Of a stretch of DNA of 64,000 nt, positions 1-9,000 are shown in pieces. Made by a program: the position numbers and the translations under genes. Source of the stretch: Planctomycetaceae bacterium (GTDB lineage: Bacteria > Planctomycetota > Planctomycetia > Pirellulales > PNKZ01). A model generated the notes under the pieces. That model had not been told where the DNA came from, did no database searches, and was given only the letters and a program-made list of their open reading frames with translations. Where the stretch lies: positions 1 to 64,000 of the forward strand of contig JAEUIN010000301.1 in the NCBI GenBank assembly GCA_016793115.1, given 5' to 3'. How positions within the stretch are numbered: the first letter of the stretch is position 1; each line of letters starts with the position of its first letter.

Positions 1-138
1 CGTGATCCAAATGTCGCCGCTCGGATCGCGAATGGAAAGATTGCCGCCCGACGTCGTCGTCATGCGGAAGCGATAGATCCGCTCGATGCTGTCGAGAATC
101 TGATCGCGCGGATGAACCAGCGAACGACCGGCGTTCAT
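1..138 (-). CDS. Class II aldolase/adducin family protein, N-terminal fragment
   Basis: The reverse strand from an ATG at 138 runs open to the window edge and gives 46 residues. The fragment contains the early class II aldolase signature: a helix (HPRDQILDSIERIYRF) followed by TTTSGGNLSIRD, the TSGNLS-type loop that binds the substrate phosphate in fuculose-phosphate and ribulose-phosphate aldolases. The metal-binding histidines and the rest of the fold lie outside the window, so the substrate cannot be named. The gene is cut by the window edge, not visibly broken. Its promoter must lie in the repeat-bearing spacer at 139-508. Confidence 0.75.
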   Translation of the reverse strand, partial: MNAGRSLVHPRDQILDSIERIYRFRMTTTSGGNLSIRDPSGDIWIT

Positions 139-171
139 CAAAGCTCTCGCAGTGGAAGTGGTGGTTCCTAA

Positions 172-215
172 CCCTTCTCCCACTGGGAGAAGGTGGCCGT
201 AGGCCGGATGAGGGG
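172..215. repeat. Intergenic palindromic repeat, copy 1
   Basis: A hairpin with 9-nt arms (173-181 and 185-193, CCTTCTCCC/GGGAGAAGG) is followed by a second motif, GGCCGGATGAGGG. It is one of three related elements in the 139-508 spacer between two genes transcribed leftwards. The other two lie in the opposite orientation. Outside these elements I see nothing coding in the spacer. Confidence 0.7.
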
Positions 216-320
216 CGCGCCGGGCGACGTTTGGTGTTGAGAATGTTTCGAGTTCGCAACGACAAATGCAACGCGCCGCGGCGCCGATTGTAACTCATCG
301 TCAAACTTTGCGCCGCGCCG

Positions 321-370
321 CCCTCACCCGCCTCCGCTGCGCTCCGGCCGCCCTCTCCCAGTGGGAGAGG
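321..370. repeat. Intergenic palindromic repeat, copy 2 (inverted relative to copy 1)
   Basis: The element starts with CCCTCACCCGCC and ends in a hairpin with 9-nt arms around one base (352-360 CCTCTCCCA, 362-370 TGGGAGAGG). It matches the reverse complement of copy 1 in layout: the CCCTCA box comes first, then a GC-rich linker, then the hairpin. Confidence 0.7.
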
Positions 371-455
371 ACTAACGGGCGTCGAACGGACACAGACGCC
401 AAGCTTCGCCGCCGCGATGTCGATCCATTCTCAGCACCAAACGCGGCGCCGCGCG

Positions 456-499
456 ACCCTCATCCGCCCTGCGGGCACCTTCTCCCGGCAGGAGAAGGT
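456..499. repeat. Intergenic palindromic repeat, copy 3
   Basis: CCCTCATCCGCC, a short GCGGG linker, then a hairpin with arms at 478-485 and 491-498 (CCTTCTCC/GGAGAAGG). It has the same orientation as copy 2. It ends about 10 nt from the stop codon of the leftward gene at 509-1291, so it may be transcribed in that gene's 3' untranslated region. Confidence 0.7.
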
Positions 500-508
500 G
501 GGGCGCGC

Positions 509-1291
509 TCACGTCGTCAGCGGCAAGGGAGCATGACGGAATTCTTCGTAGAGGGCAAGCGCCGCGGCGTCGTCGCCTTGGCGCTTGAGCAGCGCGGCGC
601 GGGCGCGGGCCCGCAAGATCACGCCCTTCTCGAGAAACTTGCCGAACAGCGGCGTTCGCAGTTCGACGCCGCCGGGCGGCAGCGCGATCGCCGTCGGATG
701 CGTTTGATCGACCGGATGGATCATGTGGACGAGGCTCCAGTCGGCCCCGTCCGGCCTGACGATGTGGAACGAGCCGACGCTCGCCTCGACTTGCACGCAC
801 GGACCGGCATCGAGACAACTGACGACGGCGACCGTGGGACTCGTGTCGAGCAAGCTCGTGTTGAGCGAAACCTGCAACTCGACTTGGAAGATCACGCCGG
901 CCGGTCGCGGACAGATTCGCCAATAGGCCTGCATGCGATAGGGACGCGCCTCGGTCTGCGGATAGGTGGCGACGAGGTCGTCGCCGCGGGCATACGATTC
1001 GGCGAGCGCGGGCTCGTGGCGTTCATCGGGCGAGTAGGCCGGATCGCCGACGCCGAGCATTAAGCGCGGCTCGTCGGACGGCACGCCCATGCCGAGCCAA
1101 GAGAGATGATGCAGGCCGTACTGCGGTTTGTGCAGATCGACTTCGGCGGCGAGCGGCGGGCCGTCGAGGCGGGCCGTGGTATCGGCGAGGAGCCAGTGCG
1201 GATTGCTCACGGGTTGTGCGTCGTCAATGGGAGTGAAATCGCCGGCGCTCGAGCGGGCCTGATGCGGCGCGGCCGGGCAGCCGATCAACAA
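509..1291 (-). CDS. Hypothetical protein
   Basis: I do not recognise this protein. The longest frame gives 260 residues from a TTG at 1291, with no signal peptide or membrane segment. The middle is rich in aromatic and charged residues, and the C-terminus is a short helical stretch (ARARAALLKRQGDDAAALAL) resembling a tetratricopeptide-type helix pair. The start is uncertain: the TTG sits directly after the T-tract of a terminator read on the same strand, so translation may begin further in, for example at a methionine near 1150 (MGVPSDEPRL). The leftward gene beyond it is the aldolase gene, separated by the repeat-bearing spacer. Confidence 0.5.
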   Translation of the reverse strand: MLIGCPAAPHQARSSAGDFTPIDDAQPVSNPHWLLADTTARLDGPPLAAEVDLHKPQYGLHHLSWLGMGVPSDEPRLMLGVGDPAYSPDERHEPALAESYARGDDLVATYPQTEARPYRMQAYWRICPRPAGVIFQVELQVSLNTSLLDTSPTVAVVSCLDAGPCVQVEASVGSFHIVRPDGADWSLVHMIHPVDQTHPTAIALPPGGVELRTPLFGKFLEKGVILRARARAALLKRQGDDAAALALYEEFRHAPLPLTT

Positions 1292-1330
1292 AAAAACCCC
1301 GTCGGCTCACTGCGAGGCGAGTCGACGGGG
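1290..1330 (-). terminator. Rho-independent terminator read leftwards
   Basis: On the reverse strand, CCCCGTCG (1330-1323) pairs perfectly with CGACGGGG (1304-1297), an inner CTC/GAG pair extends the stem, and seven T residues follow (A-run 1290-1296 on the top strand). It has no T-tract in the rightward direction. It therefore ends a transcript that starts to its right, where no convincing gene is visible on that strand. Confidence 0.75.
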
Positions 1331-1585
1331 CCGGAACAGAGAAGAGGCCGAAACGAACCGGACGAATAATGTTGCGAACCGTTCCGTGCGCCGTGCGGCC
1401 GCCCTTGGAGGGGCGGTCGGCAGGACACAGTTATCCTACCGGGCGGGCGGGGCGAGTCCAGCAATTTCTCGGATTTCACCCACGCGGCGGCGGGCGACCG
1501 GGGGCGCGAGCGGGCATCCTGACGTTTCGAAAAACTTGTCGTGATCTTGGCTTGCGCCGCAGTTCGGCCCTGGGGCGGCGAGCGC
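1290..1585 (-). ncRNA. Candidate small RNA upstream of the leftward terminator
   Basis: The stretch 1331-1657 holds no convincing protein gene, yet a strong leftward terminator closes it. Reading leftwards there is an AT-rich promoter-like patch at about 1590-1606, then structured GC-rich sequence with short hairpins (CCGCCC/GGGCGG at 1399-1404 and 1411-1416; AGGA/TCCT at 1422-1437), then the terminator. A small frame here (1285-1479) runs through the terminator and has no recognisable domain, so I do not call it. The alternative is a long leader with an attenuator for the gene at 509-1291. I could not match it to RNase P RNA, SRP RNA or tmRNA. Confidence 0.25.
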
Positions 1586-1590
1586 CCGAT

Positions 1591-1601
1591 TTCTATAATC
1601 G
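1591..1601 (+). promoter_or_regulatory. Sigma-70-like -10 element (TATAAT)
   Basis: A perfect TATAAT lies at 1594-1599 in otherwise very GC-rich sequence. No good -35 box is visible at the usual spacing. A transcript beginning near 1606 would give the phosphatase gene a leader of about 50 nt if translation starts at the GTG at 1658, and it excludes the ATG at 1541. The same AT-rich patch could serve leftward transcription. Confidence 0.4.
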
Positions 1602-1657
1602 ATAAGGTCGACGGCCGCGGAGAGCCGCGAACTCATTCTCACGAGGCTCGAAACGAC

Positions 1658-2440
1658 GTGACGGAACCGCTCGACGCTTTTTTGGAAACGGCTCTCGGCG
1701 CAGCGCGGCGGGGCGGAGCGGTGTTGCTCGATTGGGCCGGGCGCTTCGCGGTGCGCGAGAAAGGGCCGGCCGATCTCGTGACCGAGGCGGATCTGGCCAG
1801 CCAAGAAGCGGTGCGCGCGGCGATTCTCGCGGCGTTTCCCGACCACGGCTTTCTCGCCGAGGAGAACGGCGCCTCGACGACCGGCCGCGACGGCTACCGC
1901 TGGATCGTCGATCCGCTCGACGGCACGACCAACTACGTGCACGGCCTGCCGCAGTTCGCCGTTTCGATCGGACTGGAACGCCACGGCACGCCGCTGGTGG
2001 GCTGCGTATACGATCCGTCGGCGGATGAGTGCTTCTACGCGGCGGCGGGACGGGGGGCGTTTGTTAACGAGCGCCGCTTGAAGGTGAGCGACGTGACGTC
2101 GCTGTCGCAGGCGCTCGTCGCCGTGAGCTTTCCGCCGCGCGTGCAACGCGACAACGTCAACATCGTCGACTTCTTGAACATCATGGAGCGCGCTCAGGCG
2201 GTGCGACGAATGGGATCGTCGGCGCTGAACTTATGCTATGTGGCCGCAGGCCGGCTGGACGCGTATTGGGCCCGCGACACGAAGGTGTGGGACGTGGCAG
2301 CGGGCTACCTGATCGTACAAGAAGCCGGCGGCCGACTGACCGACTTAGCCGGTGGGCCGCCGAGCCTGGAGGCCCCAAAATTCATCGCCGCTGCGACAAC
2401 AACGCTACACGCCGAATTGCTCGCCATGCTGACCCGCTGA
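1658..2440 (+). CDS. Inositol monophosphatase family protein
   Basis: A metal-dependent phosphatase of the inositol monophosphatase/CysQ/FBPase superfamily, 260 residues. Diagnostic motifs are present in order: GPADLVTEAD, the metal-ligand FLAEE, DPLDGTTNYVHG (about residues 85-96), and VWDVAAG near residue 211. Together they form the Mg-binding active site. The substrate could be inositol-1-phosphate, another sugar phosphate or a nucleotide phosphate; sequence alone does not decide. I chose GTG at 1658, because a longer frame from 1541 would start upstream of the TATAAT at 1594 and adds an Arg-rich stretch unlike the family's N-terminus. A purine-rich GAGG precedes the GTG. It is monocistronic, with a 283-nt spacer downstream in which I see no gene. 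Confidence 0.88.
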   Translation: MTEPLDAFLETALGAARRGGAVLLDWAGRFAVREKGPADLVTEADLASQEAVRAAILAAFPDHGFLAEENGASTTGRDGYRWIVDPLDGTTNYVHGLPQFAVSIGLERHGTPLVGCVYDPSADECFYAAAGRGAFVNERRLKVSDVTSLSQALVAVSFPPRVQRDNVNIVDFLNIMERAQAVRRMGSSALNLCYVAAGRLDAYWARDTKVWDVAAGYLIVQEAGGRLTDLAGGPPSLEAPKFIAAATTTLHAELLAMLTR

Positions 2441-2723
2441 GGGGCGGGGACAGCGAGGGCGGGGCTAATCGGTGTAAACGGCTTGTCGGGCGGCGGGTTG
2501 TAGGGATTGTGGCGACTATCGCGAACTGCTTTGGGGGCAAAGGTTTGCGACTTGTCGTAAGCTGGTTAAACTAAGTAGACCCTGAGGTTGAGCTGGGCTC
2601 GGCCGTCTGCAGCCCGCGCCGGCAGCCAAGCCTCGGCGGCAACCATACTCAGCAGCCGACCCGCGCTCGCACGTTTGTGTAGAGCCTCCGATCGAAACTC
2701 CCACGTCCCCTCGGCACCGACGC

Positions 2724-5700
2724 GTGAATACCCTTCTGCGCCGAATTCTGATCGTCTTGCCGCTCGCATTCGGCGGGCTCGGGGACGGTGCAGGCGTTTA
2801 CGGGCAGGGGACCAACGGCACTCCGCTGCCGAAACCGGCCGCCGCGGCGACGCCGACCGGGGGCGCGCAGCCCAGCGCCGCTCCGGCGGTTGCGGCACCG
2901 GCTGCGGCAAGCCCGCGGGAAGCGAAACCGGACATCTATTATTTCACCGACAAAAACGGCAATCTGCAGCCGCTGGTCGGGGTCGCTTTGGAAACGATCG
3001 AGGAGTTGCTCGGCCGTAAGGAAGCGGCGGCGGGAGAACGACGGCGGCCGGACTACCGATTCGAAACGATCGCCGCCGACGGTTCGGCCGACGATCGCTA
3101 CGCGCGACTCAGCGTGAAGTACGTGATCTTCGTCGACGTCGACGGATGGGTGCGCGTGCCTCTGGATTTACAGGGGAGCGTATTAGAGAAGAACGCCGCC
3201 TATAAGGGCACCGGCAACTACGCTCTACAGTTCGACGCCGAGCGAAAAGAATACGTGGCCTGGCTGCAAGGCCGCAGCGACAAACCGCACGAACTCACGC
3301 TGAAAACGATCACGCCTTTGGAAGAAGTCGCGGGACAGCGGCGGTTGCGGCTGAGCGTGCCGCGAGCTTGGAGTTCGTCGCTCACCTTGACGGTCCCGCA
3401 AGTGGGGCTCGTGGCCGCGGCTTCGCCGGGCATCGTCTTGTCGCCGGTCGAAAAACAGCAAAAACAAAGCGTCCTCAAGGCGACCGGAGTCGGCGGAGCG
3501 TTTCAGATTACTTGGGGACCGGCGGAAGTCGCCTCGCGCAAACTCCAAGTGTTACTGGAAGCCAAAGCCGACCACGTCGCCGTCGTCGACGGTCGCAGCA
3601 TCGCCTACGACGCCGAACTCACCGTGAATAGTTTCGGGGGAGAGTTCGATCGCTTTTTCGTGCAACTTCCTCCGGCGTCGGTGTTGGTCGAAGACCCGCA
3701 ACCGGACCTGGAAATGACGAAGCGCGCCCCGCGCGACAAAAACGATAAGTCGATTGTCTACGAGATTCGCCGGACCGGCGGACCTGTCAAGACGCTTTCC
3801 GTGAAACTCAAGGCCCTGCGCTCGCTCGAACAACATCAAGGGGAAACCACGTTCGATTTCGGCGGCTTCGAAGTGCTCGACGCCGTCCGCCAATGGGGCT
3901 ACCTCGGAGTGGTCTTGGAAGACGACTGGCAGATACAGTGGCTGGAACTCAACCGCATTCGACAGGTCGACGACTCGCCGCCGTTTCTCGCCGACCGCAA
4001 CGTCGCGTCGGTCTTCGAGTATTTCGGGCGTCCCTTCACGCTGCGAGCCCGAATCACGCCCCGTGAAACGCGGATCTCGGTCGATCCCGAGTATCGCGTC
4101 GAAGTGACTACGAATCGGATGTTTCTCGAGGCGAAGCTTCGCTATCGAGTCGGCGGAGCCAAGGTGTTTTCCTTCGCCGTCGACTCGCCCCAGTGGCAGA
4201 TCGACGAAGTCGGGCCGGCGGAGATCGTCGACGCCGGTGCGGTCGTCCTAGGGCAAAACACGCCGCTTACGATTCCATTGCTGCAGCCGTCGGCAGGCGA
4301 GTTCGACGTGACGATCCGCGCCCATCGCGATCTTGAGGCGGGATCGAAAGTCGCTTCGTTCCAACTGCCGTATCCGCGGGCCAACGTCGTCGGGCCGGCG
4401 ACGCTGCTGGTTCAAGCCGCGGAAAACATCGAACTCTCGCCCCGCGATTCTCTTCATACCGGTCTCGTGCGTCGAAAACGAAAGGAGGTCGACGCTCGCG
4501 ACGACGGTCGTAATTCCTGGTCTTACGCCGTCGACGGAGCCGAAGCGAAGTTCACAGGCGATTTACGTCCGCTAGTTCGCAGCATCCACGTCAAAGTGAA
4601 GACGCGCCTAACACTGGCGCGCACCGGCGGCGACGCCGAGCAACGCTTCGAATACCTCGTCGCGCGCGAACCAATCGACGCGCTGACTTTCGACGTGCCG
4701 TCGCAGTTAACGGACAAGGGCCGACTGGAACTTATTTTCGAAGGAAAGTCGATTCCCTGGGTCGTGATCGACGAAGACGTCGGCGAAACTCGTCCGGCGA
4801 GAATTCGCGCGAGTCTGCCCGCCGCGCAACTCGGCGCGTTCGACGTTTCGGCGAAATATCCGTTGCCGGAAGAGGAGGCGGTGGCGCAGGCCAGTCTGGC
4901 GTTGCGCGTTCCGCTGTTGGCGCCCCTCGACGGAGAGCACGTGGAAAGCGAATTGCGAATCCCCGCGGTACCCGGCCTGACGGTACAGCACGTCGACGCC
5001 GCTTGGCGCAAGAACGCTTCGGCCGAGGCGAGTTCGGAATCGGCCTACCTGACGACGGCCGCCGCGACGGAGGCGATGATCGGCATCCGGTGGGACGACC
5101 CGACGCCGATCCACGACGTGAGCATTGAGCGACTATGGATTCAATCGATCGCGGCCGGGACGACGGTGCAGGAACGGGCGGTATTTCGCCTTCGAACGGC
5201 GGCCCCGACGCTCAATTTCGCGCCGCCTCCGCAAGCGACCGGCGTGGCGTTGATTCTGGACGGCGCGTCTCTGGAAGCGGCGGAACCGGCCGCCGACGGC
5301 GTTATTCCGTTGCGTCTCCCGGCGTCGTCGGGATCGCGCGAATTTGTGCTCGACGTGCGTTACCGAATGCCGCGGCGGAACCTCGGCTTAACGGCGTCGC
5401 CGGCGACCCCGATGTTGGCCCATGTGACCGATTTGCGCTACGTCTACCGCCAGATCATACTGCCGAACGACGAGTGTTTGCTAAATGCTTCGGCCGAATA
5501 CGTGCCGGAGTTTTCTTGGACCTGGCAAAACATGTTTCTGGTTCGCCGGCCGCCGCTGACGCAAGCCGACTTGGAGACCTGGTGCGGTGCGCGACACGAG
5601 ATGTCGGTGCCCGAACGGGCCAATATCTATCTCTACAGCGGTTTTGGTGACGCCCCGCCGATTGAAATCACATCTGTGCGCCGAACCACGGTCGTCCTAT

Positions 5701-6053
5701 CGGCATCCGGCGTGGTGCTGGTGTTCTGCCTAGGGCTGCTGTATTTAGAACCGTTGCGACGTCCGGCGTTGATGATCGTCGCCGCGACGATCGCATTAAC
5801 GCTGGGCGTGCTGTATCCAGATGCCGCGCCATTGGCGCTCCAAGCGGCGGCACTCGGCGGAGTCTTATCGTTCACGGCCTTGTTGCTCGACCGCAATGCC
5901 GCGCGCCGCCGCGGCCGCACGTTGCGGCAGGTCGTCGAACCACCGTCGGCAAACGTGAACTCGTCGAAGACTCGCATTACCGCGGCCTACGTTCCGTCGC
6001 CCGCATCGTCGGCGACCGCGGAGAATTCCGGGCCGGCCGGGAGCGCGGTATGA
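2724..6053 (+). CDS. Large exported membrane-anchored protein, planctomycete type
   Basis: 1109 residues from a GTG start. The N-terminus is a signal peptide (RRILIVLPLAFGGLGDGAG). Residues 28-68 are Ala/Pro-rich low complexity, followed by a conserved-looking block DIYYFTDKNGNLQPLVG and about 900 residues with the alternating polarity of beta-sandwich domains. Three hydrophobic segments lie near residues 988-1010, 1015-1031 and 1035-1056, and a soluble tail ends the protein. The likely topology is a large periplasmic part held in the membrane by its C-terminus. No enzymatic motif is visible. The stop codon overlaps the next gene's start (ATGA), so the two are translationally coupled. The next protein repeats the same plan. 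Function unknown; a role in envelope structure or surface display is inference only. Confidence 0.8.
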   Translation: MNTLLRRILIVLPLAFGGLGDGAGVYGQGTNGTPLPKPAAAATPTGGAQPSAAPAVAAPAAASPREAKPDIYYFTDKNGNLQPLVGVALETIEELLGRKEAAAGERRRPDYRFETIAADGSADDRYARLSVKYVIFVDVDGWVRVPLDLQGSVLEKNAAYKGTGNYALQFDAERKEYVAWLQGRSDKPHELTLKTITPLEEVAGQRRLRLSVPRAWSSSLTLTVPQVGLVAAASPGIVLSPVEKQQKQSVLKATGVGGAFQITWGPAEVASRKLQVLLEAKADHVAVVDGRSIAYDAELTVNSFGGEFDRFFVQLPPASVLVEDPQPDLEMTKRAPRDKNDKSIVYEIRRTGGPVKTLSVKLKALRSLEQHQGETTFDFGGFEVLDAVRQWGYLGVVLEDDWQIQWLELNRIRQVDDSPPFLADRNVASVFEYFGRPFTLRARITPRETRISVDPEYRVEVTTNRMFLEAKLRYRVGGAKVFSFAVDSPQWQIDEVGPAEIVDAGAVVLGQNTPLTIPLLQPSAGEFDVTIRAHRDLEAGSKVASFQLPYPRANVVGPATLLVQAAENIELSPRDSLHTGLVRRKRKEVDARDDGRNSWSYAVDGAEAKFTGDLRPLVRSIHVKVKTRLTLARTGGDAEQRFEYLVAREPIDALTFDVPSQLTDKGRLELIFEGKSIPWVVIDEDVGETRPARIRASLPAAQLGAFDVSAKYPLPEEEAVAQASLALRVPLLAPLDGEHVESELRIPAVPGLTVQHVDAAWRKNASAEASSESAYLTTAAATEAMIGIRWDDPTPIHDVSIERLWIQSIAAGTTVQERAVFRLRTAAPTLNFAPPPQATGVALILDGASLEAAEPAADGVIPLRLPASSGSREFVLDVRYRMPRRNLGLTASPATPMLAHVTDLRYVYRQIILPNDECLLNASAEYVPEFSWTWQNMFLVRRPPLTQADLETWCGARHEMSVPERANIYLYSGFGDAPPIEITSVRRTTVVLSASGVVLVFCLGLLYLEPLRRPALMIVAATIALTLGVLYPDAAPLALQAAALGGVLSFTALLLDRNAARRRGRTLRQVVEPPSANVNSSKTRITAAYVPSPASSATAENSGPAGSAV

Positions 6054-9000
6054 GAGAGCGTCGGCGATTCGGCGTTGTCGGTATCGCGGCCTTGACGGGA
6101 GCGCTGCTCGGCGCATCATGCCGAGCGGCGTTTGCCGACCCGCCGCCAATCGACGGCGCCGCGGAGTCGCCGCCGGCTTCTCCGGCCGTTCCGGCGGCCG
6201 AGCCGTTGAGATTTCGTCGGGCTTTCGTTCCGGCGGACCAGATCCAGGCGTGGCCGTTTGGGACGGAAAGTTATTTGCCGGTCGACGGCCGGGAGTTCGA
6301 AGCTCTTGTACGAAAGGCCGACACCGCGACCGACGACATGGCGCTCCCGGACGGAGCGGAACTTCTCGAATGTCGTGTTGCGGCGAAATTCTCCGGTGAA
6401 GCCGACGTCTTGGGCGTCGGCGAAATCGACGTGAAGCGCCGCGCCAACGACGGGCGCCTCGTGAAGCTATCGCCGTTTAATCTCGCGGCTTTCAACGCCA
6501 AATGGAAGCAGACGGGCGAAGGGGCCAGACTCGGCGCGTCTCCGAGCGCACGCACGATGCTGTGGGTGGATCGAAGCGACACCCTCCAGTTCGAATTCCG
6601 CGCGCAACTGCAACGAGAAGCGGCCGACGCCTGGGCCGTGGCGTTTGATGTACCGAATTGCCAAGCCAACTCGCTCGAACTCTCGCTGCCCGAAGTTTAC
6701 TCGGTTCAACAGGGCGACTACACGGTTGAGGCCGGGCAAAGCGCGAACGGCATTCGACGGTGGAAACTGCATTTCGTCGGCGGACGTATCCGCGCGCGCT
6801 TCGCCAAAGTCCGCGATACGGCGATCGTCTTGAGCGGCGGGGTGAGGATTGAATCGGCTTACGATTTCACCGAACGAGGCATCGAACTGACGTCGCAACT
6901 ACGCATCGACGCGCTGCGAGGCCCGATCGATCAAATCTTGCTAGACCTCGATCCCGGGCTGACGCTTGTCGATGCACGGTTGCCGGACCGGCAAATTACC
7001 TGGGTCGCCGCGCCACCCGCCGGCGCGACTGCGGCGCAGCGCTACGTGCTCGATTTCGAGAGACCGCTGGAAGGAGTCGGACGTACGTTGTTCTTAAAGG
7101 CCGTCGCCCCGCTGGTCGTCGGCCGTTCGCATCGTCTGCCGACGTTTCGCGTGGCCGACCTGCACTGGCAACAGGCGACCCTGACGCTTTCGATCCCTGC
7201 CCCGCTGGAGATCGTGCGGATCACGCCCATCGAAGGGCTTTTTACAAATCCGGTTCCCTTGGCCGGCAGCCGACCCGGCGAGGCGGTGGAATTGCAATGT
7301 TTCACTCCGGCAGGCGGGGCCGAGTTGGTGATCGAGCGCCGCAATAAGCCGATCGACGTCGTCAGCGTAACGAAGTATTTGGTGCTCAATGACGAAATCG
7401 TCGTCGAAATGCAGGCCGAATTGCGGGTCGACGTCGGCAATCGGTTCACGTTGGAAGCCGAACTTCCGGCACGCTGGGTCATTGACTCGCTCGTCACCAG
7501 TCCGGCCACGGCGCCGGCCGATTGGTCGCTTTCCGACGCGCCGAATCGGCGACGGCTTCTTTCTTTGCGCCCGCCGCAGCCTTTGGCTCCTGACCGCCCG
7601 TTGCGGGTGACCGTCGTCGGGCGTCTTAAGCATCACAACATCGGCGATCGAATTACTCGAGACCAACTCCGGTTTCTCTCGTTTCGTGAAGCCGATGATC
7701 GGCGCGGGCTGACGGCATTGCGAGCGGAGGAATCGCTCCAGCTTCGGCTGCCCGAGGATGCTCCGACGACGCTGCCTAATCCGGAGAGGCTCGACCCGTT
7801 GCGGCGAGAATTATTAGGCGGGTTTACGGCCGACTATCTCGTCTCATCGGCGGACCCATGGGAGTTTCCCGTCGGTCGGCGCAATCTTGATGTCTCGGCC
7901 GATATTTCGGTCCTCGCCGCAGTCGAAACGGGCGGCCTCAATGAGCAGTACAGATTTCGGGTCAAAAACGCGAGTTCGCGCCCCCTCGAACGGTTACGCA
8001 TTCGCTTTTCACCTGCCAAAGACGGCGCATTGCAGTGGACGCTGGGGGATGCACGCCGTGGACAGTTTACCGCGGTACGGCTGCCCATAACGGTTGAGGA
8101 TGACTCCTTGGCCGCCAAAGACGAGGTGTGGGAGATCGAGTTTCGCAAGCCTTCAACGGGCGATGTCGAGCTTGCGGCCGAACGTGTGTCTTCGGCGGCG
8201 GCGTCGACTCCAATTTCCACGGCGTCCGTCGTCGAAGCCAAAGCGCAGACGGGAACCGTGGAAGTCGCGGCAGATTCCGCGCTACCGTTGCGAATCGTCA
8301 ATCGTACGGCGATCCCGCTGCCGGCGGCCCCGACGCAAGGAGATCAGCGACGAACACGCGGTATCTTTCGTTTTCAACCTGAGCAGGTCTCGCCGAAAGA
8401 GCCGGCTCCGTTGACCGTGATTCGCTCGGCGTCGACTCCGGCGACCCTCCCCACCGCTCTTGTTTGGGCCGTCTTTTATGACACGAAATACGATTCGCAA
8501 CGGCATCTGACGCATCGCGCCACGATGTACGTTCAAGCCCTTTCCGGCGGACGGTGCCGCATCGTGCCGGAGGAATCCGCCGAGATCACGGCCGTTCGAG
8601 TTAACGGCGAAGCCGTGGCCGAATTCACCCCGCACGAAGCGATGATTCCGGCGGCCGAGCAATCGGGCGTTTATCGGATCGAAGTCGATTATCGCTCGCG
8701 CGACAACGCGGCGGGACGGCTGCGTCTCATCGAACTTCCCGTGCTGCTCATCGATGCCCCCGTGCTATTCACTTCGCGTGACGTGGCATTGCCGATCGCC
8801 TTCGACGCCCCCGCCGACGCAGGTCTGAAATCGCTGAACTATGCCCGCGCCGGCGATTGGTTGCGTCGGTTATGCGGGCCGCTCGCACCAAGCCGCCCAA
8901 AATGGAATTCCGTTCGCTGGGGCGAACGGACTGCGGCCGAGCAAGTTGCCCCGCGCGCTGCACAACATGATCCGCGGTTTGCGGATGAAGTCGCCCTCGT

